The notes: generated from the sequence alone by a model not told the origin. Positions 1 through 8,917 are shown, numbered from the stretch's first letter. The stretch is DNA of 62,901 nt from Actinomycetes bacterium (GCA_023429565.1 JAEZDJ010000058.1:1-62901); one strand, 5' to 3'. Program-made: numbers and translations.

Positions 1-1650
1 CTGCAAAAAGCTCTCGCCTTCATTCACGATGCCGACGGCGTAGCGCTGATAGTCCAGCTCCGGATGCTGCTCATTGAGGTAGTCCATCCCTGCTCGGTTG
101 ATCGCCCTGTCGACCACTATCTCGTAGTTCGACCCCTGCTGCTGCGTCACCACGACAGAATAATGCTGGCCCTGCTCCATGGGAAAACCCTCGCCCAGCT
201 GCGTCCGGTGATATCCGCCATAGGCATACGTTTCGTTCACGGTGGCCAGAAGCTCGCCGTCCGTCGGATTGGTGTAGCCATCGTTCAGGAGGAACAAATC
301 GTAGGTCACGTTCGTGTCGGGACGTGCCGTTTCGCAGGAGAGCGATCGAACTTTCTGGCGCTCGCTCGCCTCGAACACGTTGGCCGTCGCGGAAGGCGTC
401 GTGGTCGATTCGGCGGTCACGCCCGTCGAGGGCATGAAATCGTACTGATCAATGAGGTAGTACTCGGCCGGCTGCCCGTAGGTGTCGGTGTAGTACTCAA
501 ATGATTCCGGTTCCACGAGGCTCATGTCGTAATAGGAAAGATAGAAGTATCCCGTTCCCTCGAGTCCCCATCCTCCAGGGTTTCTGTTGGGAAAGTCCAC
601 GTTGTCGGCTCCCCAACTGTTCTTGACGATCCAGGCACCGTTTTGGTCGGGCTCGTGCCCGGGGAGAAAGTTGTCCCTGCTGTAGTCATCGTCCCATCCC
701 ACGATGGTCACGACGTGATTTGCCGACGCTGCGCTGTCATAGGTGTACTGCGCCCATGTGTCGGTGTTGAGGTACTTGGCGGGGTCGGTCTGTCCCGGCC
801 GCGACGTGTCTGCGGCAAACGCGATTGCGACTCCCCGTCCCGCCATCAGCTCTCCCTTGATTGCCTGGGTGCCGCCTTCGTTGTACTGGTAGGCGCCGCT
901 TCCGTCCTTGCCTGCGGGGGTGGGGAGGACGAAGCTGTTCTCAAGTTCGAGAGCTTGGGCGAATCTCAGGCTTTCGTCCACGGCCCAAGTGCCGCTGGGA
1001 GCGTAGTAAATGGGGTTGCCTTGCGAGTCGTTGACGGTGTATCCCTCGGCATTGCGGTAGGGGACCTCGGCTTCGGCAACCGGTCCGATTCCCGAAGAGA
1101 AAATTGAAGTGGCGGTGAAGGCAAAGCCTCCTTGGTTGAGGATTGTGCTGGGATCGGTTGACACCGTGTGGTTGCCCTCGCCTGCCTGCGAGCCGGCATC
1201 TTCGGGAAGGGGAGTGTAGGAGAACCAGGCGGTGTGGAGCTCGGAAAGATCAACCTCTCCATCGTCGACGTTCAGCCCCAATTCCGACATGATGCTTATC
1301 TCGGAGGCGGCGACGGCTCCGAAGCCCCAGCATGTTCCCCAGGGATTCTGAAACTTGACAGAGGTCACCACGCCTTCGTCACGCAGGTCGTACGTGACGG
1401 GAAAGACTGACCTTTGCAGTCCCGACACCGAATCGGTCCCCTCGTAGGCATCGATGTCTCGCAGATCGTTGGGATTGCCCGTGGCGCCAAATCGCGCCAA
1501 GTCCTCAGCGTTGGACTGGGCCATCTGCTCGACGACGCCTCCTTCTTGCACGATGCTGTCCCCGTGCGCCAAAACGGGGACAAGGCTTGCCACAAGCGTG
1601 AAGGCAAGCAGTGCGTGGACGAATCTCGAAAACGGTCTTGCTTCTCCCAT
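1..1650 (-). CDS. Secreted papain-family (C1) cysteine peptidase, 3' end cut by window start
   Basis: An open frame of 550 codons runs off the left edge without a stop. The start at 1650 follows an AAGGGGG-like ribosome site. Residues 8-30 are hydrophobic and look like a signal peptide. The papain triad is readable: Cys107 in GTCWGFGA, His in SANHVVTIVGWDD, and Asn in WIVKNSWG. The part after about residue 370 fits the lectin-like beta domain that often follows this peptidase domain in anaerobes; that is inferred from family knowledge. It probably digests protein outside the cell. It begins 15 bases after the flavin reductase gene and is likely co-transcribed with it. The true C-terminus, possibly a wall anchor, lies outside the window. 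Confidence 0.85.
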   Translation of the reverse strand, partial: MGEARPFSRFVHALLAFTLVASLVPVLAHGDSIVQEGGVVEQMAQSNAEDLARFGATGNPNDLRDIDAYEGTDSVSGLQRSVFPVTYDLRDEGVVTSVKFQNPWGTCWGFGAVAASEISIMSELGLNVDDGEVDLSELHTAWFSYTPLPEDAGSQAGEGNHTVSTDPSTILNQGGFAFTATSIFSSGIGPVAEAEVPYRNAEGYTVNDSQGNPIYYAPSGTWAVDESLRFAQALELENSFVLPTPAGKDGSGAYQYNEGGTQAIKGELMAGRGVAIAFAADTSRPGQTDPAKYLNTDTWAQYTYDSAASANHVVTIVGWDDDYSRDNFLPGHEPDQNGAWIVKNSWGADNVDFPNRNPGGWGLEGTGYFYLSYYDMSLVEPESFEYYTDTYGQPAEYYLIDQYDFMPSTGVTAESTTTPSATANVFEASERQKVRSLSCETARPDTNVTYDLFLLNDGYTNPTDGELLATVNETYAYGGYHRTQLGEGFPMEQGQHYSVVVTQQQGSNYEIVVDRAINRAGMDYLNEQHPELDYQRYAVGIVNEGESFLQ

Positions 1651-1665
1651 GAAGGCCCCCTTCGT

Positions 1666-2202
1666 TTACCGAACGATGTATGCTGCGACAACCTCTCCGT
1701 AATAGGCGGTGTGGGTGTCTTTGTTCGAGCCGAACGCGCTGCTTGGAATGTCGTGCGGATAATAGGAGTTCCTGAAATCCTCCGACATGGCACCGAGGTC
1801 CTGATCCTGCTTGTACACGACGCGGCATTCGAGGATGAGGGGGAGTTCCTTGATGCCGGGAACAGATGTGACGCTGGGCTCGACAAGAGTGAGCCCAAGC
1901 CTTTCTATCTTGTCCGTTTCGCGGCCGGACGTGCTGCCGCAGACGCCAAGGATCTTTTTGTCGAATGCTCCGAACGGCACGCTCACGGTGAATTCGGGAT
2001 TCTTCTCGATGAGGCCATGGGTGAAGCGGCCCGTGCGCACGAAGGTGGTGAAAATGGGTCGAGACCATTCGATTCCGAGGACGCCCCAGGAAATGGTCAT
2101 GGGGTTCACGCGCCCGTCGGCCTTGCCTGTGATGAGCACGCCTGTTTGGAGGGCTTTCATGATGTCGGTGGCATGGTCGAGCACCTGGATGTCTTCCTTC
2201 AT
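1666..2202 (-). CDS. Flavin reductase family protein (FMN-binding split barrel)
   Basis: This 178-residue protein has the pattern of the flavin reductase/flavoredoxin family: MKALQTGVLITGK at the N-terminus, NPMTISWGVLG for FMN binding, and a C-terminal AYYGEVVAAYIV strand. Such proteins bind FMN in the cytoplasm and pass electrons from NAD(P)H or ferredoxin. Its length is normal for the family. It lies just upstream of the exported cysteine peptidase gene, an odd functional pairing. A strong terminator at 2253-2287 separates it from the FAD reductase upstream, so it should have its own promoter in the ~50 bases before its start. The electron partner cannot be read from sequence. Confidence 0.85.
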   Translation of the reverse strand: MKEDIQVLDHATDIMKALQTGVLITGKADGRVNPMTISWGVLGIEWSRPIFTTFVRTGRFTHGLIEKNPEFTVSVPFGAFDKKILGVCGSTSGRETDKIERLGLTLVEPSVTSVPGIKELPLILECRVVYKQDQDLGAMSEDFRNSYYPHDIPSSAFGSNKDTHTAYYGEVVAAYIVR

Positions 2203-2252
2203 TTAAAACCCCTGTTCTGCCTAGAGAAACCTGTGTTTCCACGAGTCCTGCG

Positions 2253-2287
2253 AAAAGAGGGCGGGTCTCGTGCGCCCGCCCTCTTTT
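2253..2287 (-). terminator. Rho-independent terminator of the FAD reductase gene
   Basis: A perfect 13-bp inverted repeat (AAAAGAGGGCGGG ... CCCGCCCTCTTTT) with a 9-base loop lies about 100 bases after the reductase stop codon at 2391. The A/T ends give a U-run on either strand. Confidence 0.8.
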
Positions 2288-2390
2288 CCGGTAGCCTGTG
2301 TCTTGGTCCTATAGTAACAAATTGTTTTTCAAAAGGATGACACGACTTTGTTTCGTTGCTCGCCTCTTGCCGAAAAGCGACGGCTGTATG

Positions 2391-4136
2391 TTAGAGGGCC
2401 GCCGTCACCTCTCCGGCCATTTTGCCAAATAAGAGCGCGGTTGCGTGGGAGACGCCGCCAATGGTGACGGGATAGTCCTGCAGGATGCGCCCGCCCATGT
2501 TGTTGCCTGCTGCATACAGACCCTCGATGGGGTTGAACTCCTGGTCCAGAACATTGAGGGTTTCGGGATCGGTGGTGAGGCCTCCCAAGCACACCAACTG
2601 AACGCCAGCAGCCATCTGGCAAGCATAGAACGGCGGATTTTTGATGGGGAACAGACGCGTTGAGACCTTTCCGAAATCGGTGTCATTGCCCGCAGCGCAC
2701 AGATCGTTGTAATGCGCGATGGACGCGAGCATGTCCTTCTGGGCCTGATCGCTGAGATCCATCTTTGAAACGAGCTCCTCAAGGGTGTTGGCAATGATGA
2801 TTCCCTTGGTCGCCTCGACTTCTTCACGGCTGGTGAAGGCGGTGCGTCCGATGGTGACTGCCGCTCCGTCGAGGTGCGGATTCTGGGCTTCGTTGACCAC
2901 GTGATTGACGCTGCCGTGCGATGCCGCCATATATTCAACCTGTTCCGGATATTTGTCGTCGAAGATTTGCCATGCGTAGGCGTTGGGCTGGCGATAAAGC
3001 TGGGTGGAAAGCTGCTGTCCGGCCACGTCTTCGTTGCAGAAGCGGAATCCGTTCGTGTTTGCGAGGAAGAACGCGTCGGTGCCGAGGGCTGTGCCGAGCG
3101 TATGGGTCATAGGCGCGTGGGGCCCATCTTCAATTTTTGCACCGATCCAAGAAGCCATGCACTGTCCGTCGCCTGTATTGGTGATTTCCCCATCCGCGTC
3201 GATGTTGCCAAAAAACGTCGAGAAGGTGCGTCCGCCACAGTAGTATTTGACCATTTCAGCGTTATTGCCGTAATCTCCCGCGCACATGATGACTGCCTTT
3301 GAAGCGTTGAACTTGAGGTAGGCGCCATCCTGGTCTTGAGCGATCACGCTTTCAATGCGGCCGTCTCCCTGTGTGCGAACAAGCTGGCGCGCCCATGTTG
3401 CAAAGTGGAAATTGGCGCCCCCGTCAACGGCTTTTTGGTAGGTGAGTTCCAGGATGGCTTTCTGGTCGGGGATGAAGGCCATGGTCGCCTCGGGATAGGT
3501 GGGGCTGTACTCCACGTTCGGGTGGTAGGCTTCCGGTGCCGGAAAATGAAGTGCTGCCAAGGTGATCTTTGAGGGGTCGTATGTCGTGGCCGTTCCAAGA
3601 AGGAACTCGACGTTGTCTCCCGCAAGTTCAAGGAGCCAGTCGAAGGCTTTGCCGCTCTCGTCGCGCCAATGATTCCAGAGCCGCTGGTCGGGACGATACC
3701 CCATTTCTTTCATCAGGTCCGCCACTGCGGCCTGGGCATCGAAGTCCATGCCTGCCGATTTCTGGACCTTGCTGCCATGGACCCCATACTGGCCGCTGCG
3801 ATATTGCCAGGTCGCGCCTTTTTCTATGACGGCTACCGAAGCACCCTTCTCGGTGGCTGCGCGTGCGGCGGCGAGTCCGGCAACGCCGCTGCCCACGATG
3901 ACGATGTCCGCTTCGATGGTTTTCGTTATGTCGGCATCGTCAATTGGCTCGGGCGCGACGAGAAAGCTTGGCGTGCCATCGGCTGCCGCCTCGCTTGTTC
4001 CGGCATCCGTGGACGTTTCTTTTGACGCGGTCTGAGGGCTGCAGCCTGCAAGTCCCGTGGTGGCTGCAGCCGCGGCCGCAAGGGCGCCAAGCCCGATAAA
4101 CTGGCGTCGGTCGATAGGCAATCGTTTTGACATCAT
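2391..4136 (-). CDS. Tat-exported FAD-dependent reductase (fumarate reductase flavoprotein family), probable lipoprotein
   Basis: The N-terminus has a twin-arginine signal (DRRQFIGLGALA) followed by a lipobox-like LAGC, so the protein is probably folded in the cytoplasm, exported by Tat and lipid-anchored outside. A dinucleotide-binding GSGVAGLAAARAA motif and a late AAGNNMGGR motif are typical of flavocytochrome c/fumarate reductase-type flavoproteins. No heme motifs are present, so electrons must come from a partner. The start at 4136 (ATGATG) follows AAGGAGCAGGAGGA; 4133 is equally possible, and an upstream in-frame ATG at 4217 lacks support. It is divergent from a LuxR regulator with many membrane segments, the usual Eggerthellaceae pairing. 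The substrate (an alkene, enone or similar acceptor) is unknown. Confidence 0.87.
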   Translation of the reverse strand: MMSKRLPIDRRQFIGLGALAAAAAATTGLAGCSPQTASKETSTDAGTSEAAADGTPSFLVAPEPIDDADITKTIEADIVIVGSGVAGLAAARAATEKGASVAVIEKGATWQYRSGQYGVHGSKVQKSAGMDFDAQAAVADLMKEMGYRPDQRLWNHWRDESGKAFDWLLELAGDNVEFLLGTATTYDPSKITLAALHFPAPEAYHPNVEYSPTYPEATMAFIPDQKAILELTYQKAVDGGANFHFATWARQLVRTQGDGRIESVIAQDQDGAYLKFNASKAVIMCAGDYGNNAEMVKYYCGGRTFSTFFGNIDADGEITNTGDGQCMASWIGAKIEDGPHAPMTHTLGTALGTDAFFLANTNGFRFCNEDVAGQQLSTQLYRQPNAYAWQIFDDKYPEQVEYMAASHGSVNHVVNEAQNPHLDGAAVTIGRTAFTSREEVEATKGIIIANTLEELVSKMDLSDQAQKDMLASIAHYNDLCAAGNDTDFGKVSTRLFPIKNPPFYACQMAAGVQLVCLGGLTTDPETLNVLDQEFNPIEGLYAAGNNMGGRILQDYPVTIGGVSHATALLFGKMAGEVTAAL

Positions 4137-4183
4137 TCCTCCTGCTCCTTGTGTGCTGAGCCGATGGTCACGGCTCGGCACAC

Positions 4184-4257
4184 AAGGTAGAACAACCACC
4201 TGTCCAGCCGGTATCACCCGATGGGGGCATTGGGAAAGAGCCTGTCACCTGAAGGGG
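4184..4257. promoter_or_regulatory. Divergent control region: tandem 13-bp operator candidates and minus-strand -10
   Basis: Two near-identical 13-mers, TCACCCGATGGGG at 4214-4226 and TCACCTGAAGGGG at 4245-4257 (two mismatches), lie 31 bp apart, about three helical turns. On the minus strand a TACCTT hexamer (4189-4184) fits a -10 for the FAD reductase and puts the first 13-mer at the -35 position. The likely ligand is the adjacent LuxR protein; this is inference. The second copy is also partly palindromic (TCACC...GGTGA) and is followed by six T's. Confidence 0.5.
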
Positions 4258-4325
4258 TGATTTTTTGCCAGGAGAGGCGGGACAACGCGCCGGATGATAA
4301 AATGATCGCATCTTGGGGAGGATGA

Positions 4326-5741
4326 ATGGCATTGACGAAATCGAGCAAGGGGCATCACGGCTATGTTGGCATTGGCGGCTTGCTTGCCGTCATGTATATT
4401 TGCGTCGACAACCCGCTTGCCGCAAGTTCGTTTTTCGGGGAGATCGGCCGTGCCTCCTTCTTTTATCAGTCGGCCCTTGTGGGCGCGATTGCCGGCAGCC
4501 TGGTGCTTGCGGGACGCGGTGTGCTTTCCACGCGGGCGCGGAAGGGGAGATTTGCTTTTGGAGTGTTCTTCGCGATCCTCGGCGTTTTGGGTGGGTATGG
4601 GGCCTCCTTGCTGTCTCTTCCGGGGCCGGCCTTTGTGGTGTGTGGCGCGGTTTTTGGCGCTGGTTGCAGCGCGGCGATGATCAGGTGGGGCTGTTTGTAC
4701 GCAGCCTTGTCGGAGAAGGATTCCGTGGGCTTCATGTCGCTTGCCGGCATAGGCGGTGCCGTCTTGAAGCTGGCGGCATTGGCGCTTTCGACGACGTTTG
4801 CCGAGGGGTCTCTCGTCGTGATGGTCGTGTCGCTGCTTGCTTCGGCTCGCCTTCCGCGAGCCAACCCTCCGATTGGTATGAGGCCCGTTGCCGAAGGGGA
4901 CGATTTGCTGGACAGGACCCGGGCAATCGTCGTGCAAAACTGGAAGATGATCGCGGGTTTGCTGCTGTGCATTTTCATCTCGGCTGCAACCTGGTCTGCC
5001 CTTCTGGGCGGACTCGGCATCTCAAACGATCCTGGATCAGAAAGCGCTTGGGGCAACGCGCTTGGCCTGTTGGTGGCGCCTGTCGCCCTGTATGCCATCG
5101 CGCGCATGGCCCCTTGGGGCACGTTTCGCGTGCTGTATCAGGCCGCACCCCTTCTCTGCGTGTCGGGAATGCTTCTCATCTGGTTTTTCGGCGAGTCGGG
5201 TGGGATTGCCAGCCGACTCGTCTTTTCCATTCCGCTGGGGGTGGCCCTTGCGGCAATGAGCATCCTGTTTTGGGTTCGCCTCGCGCTTTCGCGCGACGAG
5301 CTTCCGTCTTCGTTTGTGTTCGGATTGGCTTTGGCGGGGTATGCGGCGTTCTTCTTGCTCGTGTTTGAGATCTGGCCCGTTGTCGGTGATCAGGGAATGA
5401 ACCTGATCGACCTGTGTCTCATGGTGCTGTTCTTGGCTGCCGTCGGGGTGGAGACCATCGTGCGTCAGCAAAAGCCCGTCCCCGCGCCGCCCAGCGTTTC
5501 GGGCGTGGACATGGGAAGGCTGATGGGCGAGCGCTGCCTTGAGGTCGCGGAAACGTTTCAGCTTTCAAAGCGGGAGCGGGAGATACTGGAACTGCTTGTT
5601 CAGGGGAGGAGTGCGCCCTCCATCGCCGAAGAATTGTTTGTGTCCGTCAATACCATAAAAACCCACGTGAAGCGTATCTATGGCAAGTTGGGAGTCCATT
5701 CCAAAGAAGAATTACTCGATGTGGTGCATGGCTCTTGCTGA
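4326..5741 (+). CDS. Membrane LuxR-family transcriptional regulator (multi-TM sensor plus C-terminal HTH)
   Basis: Residues 1-380 form a run of about ten to twelve hydrophobic segments resembling a transporter-like sensor. Residues ~405-465 hold a LuxR/GerE helix-turn-helix (LSKREREILELL, then SVNTIKTHVKRIYGKLGVHS). This architecture belongs to the large Eggerthellaceae regulator family known to control neighbouring reductase genes in response to their substrates. The start at 4326 follows GGGGAGG at good spacing. It is divergent from the FAD reductase, which it probably activates. It is one of three such regulators in the window. Confidence 0.88.
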   Translation: MALTKSSKGHHGYVGIGGLLAVMYICVDNPLAASSFFGEIGRASFFYQSALVGAIAGSLVLAGRGVLSTRARKGRFAFGVFFAILGVLGGYGASLLSLPGPAFVVCGAVFGAGCSAAMIRWGCLYAALSEKDSVGFMSLAGIGGAVLKLAALALSTTFAEGSLVVMVVSLLASARLPRANPPIGMRPVAEGDDLLDRTRAIVVQNWKMIAGLLLCIFISAATWSALLGGLGISNDPGSESAWGNALGLLVAPVALYAIARMAPWGTFRVLYQAAPLLCVSGMLLIWFFGESGGIASRLVFSIPLGVALAAMSILFWVRLALSRDELPSSFVFGLALAGYAAFFLLVFEIWPVVGDQGMNLIDLCLMVLFLAAVGVETIVRQQKPVPAPPSVSGVDMGRLMGERCLEVAETFQLSKREREILELLVQGRSAPSIAEELFVSVNTIKTHVKRIYGKLGVHSKEELLDVVHGSC

Positions 5742-5806
5742 AAATGCCATGCGGGGTGGGCGTGGCGAGGAGGCTTGCCGCGTGGGGCTGTTTGGATGGA
5801 GAAAGG

Positions 5807-5894
5807 TGGCGGAGGAAGTAGGATTCGAACCCACGGTACCTTGCGGCACAACAGTTTTCAAGACTGCCGCCTTCAACCACTCGGCCATTCCTCC
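5807..5894 (-). tRNA. tRNA-Ser (anticodon UGA)
   Basis: The minus strand reads GGAGGAA...TTCCTCC-G-CCA for the acceptor stem, with the CCA encoded. The anticodon loop CTTGAAA gives UGA. The variable arm is long, as expected for class II tRNA-Ser, and the T loop reads GTTCGAATC. Length is 88 nt. Confidence 0.97.
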
Positions 5895-6089
5895 GCTTTT
5901 CTGAACCGGTCGATCATTCAGGACAGACGCGGTTCCCGCGTCCTTGCCAAGCTTCTCACGCACCACGTGCCGATCGACCTAAGCGGCGTCTGCGTGGTCA
6001 CGGGACAGTGCTGCCAATCCCGATCTTTCAAGCTCGCGCAGCCCGTGCGTTTTTCACGCCGAGCCTCTGAATGCATGGACAGGATACCA

Positions 6090-6095
6090 TATAAT
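6090..6095 (+). promoter_or_regulatory. -10 element (TATAAT) very close to the tadA start
   Basis: A consensus TATAAT ends 7 bases before the tadA ATG at 6103, and there is no clear ribosome site. Transcription would begin at or next to the ATG, so the message may be leaderless. A good -35 is not visible. Confidence 0.45.
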
Positions 6096-6102
6096 ACGGG
6101 GC

Positions 6103-6591
6103 ATGAACGATGAAGACTATATGCATATGGCGCTTGAGGAGGCCCGGCGTGCCGAAAGGCTCGGCGAGGTTCCCATCGGCGCCGTCGTGGTGTATCGGCC
6201 GATGGACCCGGCCACTCGCAGGCCCCTCGCGGAGCCGCGCATCGTGGCGAAGGCGTGCAACTTGCGTGAAACCACCCATGATCCTGCGGGGCATGCGGAG
6301 TTTCTTGCGCTCAAGCAGGCTTCCGCCGAGCTTCATGCCTGGAGATTAACCGGCTGCACCGTGTATGTCACGCTGGAGCCGTGCATCATGTGTGCGGGCC
6401 TGATGCATCAGGCCCGCGTCGACCGGTGCGTGTATGGAGCGTCTGACCAGAAGGCGGGAGCCTTGGGCACGCTCTACGCGATCAACGAGGACACGCGGCT
6501 CAATCATACGTTTGAAGTGGCGTCCGGCGTGCTTTCTGACGATTGCGCCGCGCTGCTCCAGCGTTTTTTCAAGAACAAGAGGAAGAAATGA
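6103..6591 (+). CDS. tadA: tRNA-specific adenosine deaminase
   Basis: TadA converts A34 to inosine in tRNA-Arg(ACG) in the cytoplasm. The catalytic zinc motifs of the cytidine-deaminase fold are intact: HAEFLAL (zinc His and proton-shuttle Glu) and PCIMCAG (two zinc Cys). The 162 residues match the family. There is a small insertion after VVVY (RPMDPATRR). The stop codon overlaps the ispE start as ATGA, so the two genes are translationally coupled. The ATG sits right behind a TATAAT element, suggesting a leaderless message. Confidence 0.96.
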   Translation: MNDEDYMHMALEEARRAERLGEVPIGAVVVYRPMDPATRRPLAEPRIVAKACNLRETTHDPAGHAEFLALKQASAELHAWRLTGCTVYVTLEPCIMCAGLMHQARVDRCVYGASDQKAGALGTLYAINEDTRLNHTFEVASGVLSDDCAALLQRFFKNKRKK

Positions 6592-7649
6592 GACAGGACG
6601 TTCTGTGCGATGCCGAGAATTTGCACGAGGCCGAGGAAGATGCGCCTCGTCCTTCGTTCGGCCAGGCTGAGCCGATTGACCTGATCGATGTGGCCCGGGT
6701 GGCGCAGAGGGGCGATGGAGCCGTCCGCGAAGGATGGCTGAAGGTCATCGCGCCAGCGAAGGTCAACCTGTTTTTAGACGTGGGAGCACGGCGTGAGGAT
6801 GGCTACCACGAGGTGGAATCCATCATGCACGTCCTCAATCTCCACGATGTCCTGTATCTGCGCCGATCGGATGAGCTTCCTGGAAGCGGGCTGGCCATCG
6901 AGGTCGAGTGCCGGACGTTCGGCGGAATTCAACCGCTTGCCGTTTCGACTGAGGACAACCTCGTTTCCCGGGCCTTTCGGCTTCTTGCCGAACGGTGCGG
7001 ACGGATGGCCGACGAGAAGCTGCGCGTCATCATCGAGAAGCATATTCCCGCCCAGGCGGGGCTGGGCGGCGGTTCGTCCGATGCCGCCGCCGCGCTTGTG
7101 GGAGCGGCACGCCTCTGGGGCATTGCGTCCGATGACCCCCGCGTGGAGGAGGCGGCTCGAAGCCTGGGGGCTGACGTCGCCTTCTTCCTTCGAGGCGGAT
7201 GCGCCCGCTTCACGGGGGCTGGGGAGGCCTTTGCTCGGTCGCTCGTTCCCCTGGGCACGCCCGTCGTGCTTGTCAAGCCGCACGGCGGCGTGTCCACCGT
7301 CGAGGCGTATCGTGCATTTGATGAGGATCCTCAGCCGGTTCCTTCGGCCAAGAGGGCGGCTGCGCTTGCGGCGTCGCATGCCGCGGACGTGCCCTTGTGC
7401 AATAACCTCACGAAGGCGGCCCAACTGCTCCTTCCCGAGTTAAGCGAGGTTCACGCGTGGATTGCCGGTCAGGACGGCGTCGAGGGATCGCTGATGTCGG
7501 GAAGCGGGTCTGCGGTGTTCGCCGTGTGTCGAGACGTCGCCTCGGCCTGCAACCTCGCGGCCGCTTCACGGACACGCGGCTGGTGGACCCGCATGACCTC
7601 GTTTGGCTCGGCTCGCGCCGCGCTTGGGCCATCGGTGGCGCGTTTCTGA
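6588..7649 (+). CDS. ispE: 4-diphosphocytidyl-2-C-methyl-D-erythritol kinase
   Basis: IspE phosphorylates CDP-methylerythritol in the MEP pathway to isoprenoids, which also supplies the menaquinone side chain. The GHMP kinase signatures are present: APAKVNLFLDVG near residue 48 and the ATP loop AGLGGGSSDAAAAL. A C-terminal GSGSAVFAV motif closes the active site. The start is the ATG of the ATGA overlap with tadA. The first ~45 residues are an acidic extension before the conserved domain, unusual but plausible because no later ATG lies before the motif. Total length is 353 residues. Confidence 0.95.
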   Translation: MRQDVLCDAENLHEAEEDAPRPSFGQAEPIDLIDVARVAQRGDGAVREGWLKVIAPAKVNLFLDVGARREDGYHEVESIMHVLNLHDVLYLRRSDELPGSGLAIEVECRTFGGIQPLAVSTEDNLVSRAFRLLAERCGRMADEKLRVIIEKHIPAQAGLGGGSSDAAAALVGAARLWGIASDDPRVEEAARSLGADVAFFLRGGCARFTGAGEAFARSLVPLGTPVVLVKPHGGVSTVEAYRAFDEDPQPVPSAKRAAALAASHAADVPLCNNLTKAAQLLLPELSEVHAWIAGQDGVEGSLMSGSGSAVFAVCRDVASACNLAAASRTRGWWTRMTSFGSARAALGPSVARF

Positions 7650-7772
7650 GGCCAATGTGTCCGATGACAGGCAAGCACCTGTTGACAAAGCGCGGGTTTC
7701 GGTGTGTGGCAGGGGTCCGTCAACGCGTGCGATGATAGAATAGAACACAACAGTCTTGATCAAAGGAGAGAT

Positions 7773-8330
7773 ATGGGCACCGTTGTGATCGTTGTTCTCG
7801 TGGTCGTCATCGTCGTGTTGGTCGTTGCACTGATCGCGCTGTACAACAACTTGGTTAACCTTCGGAACATGGTCGACAACGCCTGGGCGCAGATTGACGT
7901 GCAGCTGCAGCGCCGCCTTGACCTCATTCCCAATCTCGTTGAAACCGTGAAAGGCTATGCCTCGCACGAACGGGGGACGCTCGATGAGGTGACGCAGGCT
8001 CGTTCGGCGGTCATGAACGCCACCACGCCCGAGGGCAAGATGGAAGCTGACAATATGCTGACCGGAGCCCTGAAGAGTCTGTTTGCCGTGGCGGAGGCAT
8101 ATCCTGACCTCAAGGCGAACGTGAACTTCCAGCAGCTTCAGGCCGAACTGTCCAACACCGAGGACAAGATCAGCTACATGCGTCAGAGCTTCAACGACAC
8201 CGTCATGAAGTACAACACGGCTATCCAGACATTCCCTGCTGTGCTCATTGCGGGAGCGATGGGCTTCACGAAGCGCGAGAGCTTCGATGCGGCTGCCGGG
8301 GCGGAAACGGCTCCGAAAGTACAGTTCTGA
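7773..8330 (+). CDS. LemA family membrane protein
   Basis: This 185-residue protein has one N-terminal transmembrane helix (GTVVIVVLVVVIVVLVV), then the helical LemA body with NNLVNLRNMVDNAWAQIDV and LQRRLDLIPNLVETVK. The start at 7773 follows AAAGGAGAG; upstream in-frame codons have no support. LemA proteins are of uncertain function and frequently sit beside DUF2207 membrane proteins. That holds here, with the DUF2207 gene at 9073, although a small membrane gene and a tRNA intervene. Confidence 0.92.
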   Translation: MGTVVIVVLVVVIVVLVVALIALYNNLVNLRNMVDNAWAQIDVQLQRRLDLIPNLVETVKGYASHERGTLDEVTQARSAVMNATTPEGKMEADNMLTGALKSLFAVAEAYPDLKANVNFQQLQAELSNTEDKISYMRQSFNDTVMKYNTAIQTFPAVLIAGAMGFTKRESFDAAAGAETAPKVQF

Positions 8331-8370
8331 AAATCTTCGCTCCCGTTTGGCTTGAGGGAAGGAGTTCGCG

Positions 8371-8745
8371 GTGATCGCCCGTCTGTCGCGCATCGTTCCG
8401 CTGTTGGCCGTGCTGGCGGTTGGGGCGGGCATCGTGTATCTGGTGGTCTCGTGGCGCTCCTCCCCCAACCACGGCAAAGAAGTTCTCATCAGGATTTTCA
8501 CCGTCATAACCGGCGTCCTGTCGGGATTTTTCGGGCTGGCGATGCTGTATGCGTGGTTCGAGGCCAATGAGCCGGTGTTCGATCTGGCGTTCAGCTTCTT
8601 CCTGACGGGGGTTGTCGGATTGGCTGTCACGCGCATCTGCCGGGCCGTTTTTCTGCGCAATCATCCCAACTGGAGGAAAAAGCCCGTCAAGGCAACGCGC
8701 CTTGGCGATGGTCCCTCGTGGAGGTGGCCTCCTTGGCGCCGCTAG
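8371..8745 (+). CDS. Small membrane protein of unknown function
   Basis: The 124-residue product starts with GTG after GGAAGGAG. It has about three hydrophobic segments (residues ~8-26, 42-62 and 70-92) and a basic, Trp/Pro-rich tail (WRKK...WRWPPWRR). I do not recognise a family. It follows the LemA gene by 40 bases and is probably co-transcribed with it, so it may belong to the same envelope function. A divergent tRNA follows on the other strand. Confidence 0.7.
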   Translation: MIARLSRIVPLLAVLAVGAGIVYLVVSWRSSPNHGKEVLIRIFTVITGVLSGFFGLAMLYAWFEANEPVFDLAFSFFLTGVVGLAVTRICRAVFLRNHPNWRKKPVKATRLGDGPSWRWPPWRR

Positions 8746-8880
8746 AAAAGTCGTCTTTGGTTTCGGTCGCGTTCCGGCGTGGCAACAGGAGGGCGCAAGA
8801 GGGCTTGCGACGCCTCGGTGGAAGACATGATGTCGCAATGCGGGGTTTTCGGGCGGTTTGAACAGGTTCGATTCAAAAAG

Positions 8881-8904
8881 AAAACGCCCCTGAACAGGAC
8901 GTTT
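8881..8904 (-). terminator. Terminator after tRNA-Ser(GCU)
   Basis: On the minus strand a short hairpin (AAACG-T-CCTG, loop TT, CAGG-GG-CGTTT) is followed by TTCTTTTT, 14 bases past the CCA end of the tRNA. Confidence 0.65.
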
Positions 8905-8917
8905 AAGGATTTGGAAG

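Noticed and set aside
4245..4266. TCACC...GGTGA plus six T's read as a rho-independent terminator
   Set aside because: The stem is only 5 bp and no gene ends upstream on the plus strand. The matching 13-mer 31 bp away makes an operator reading better.
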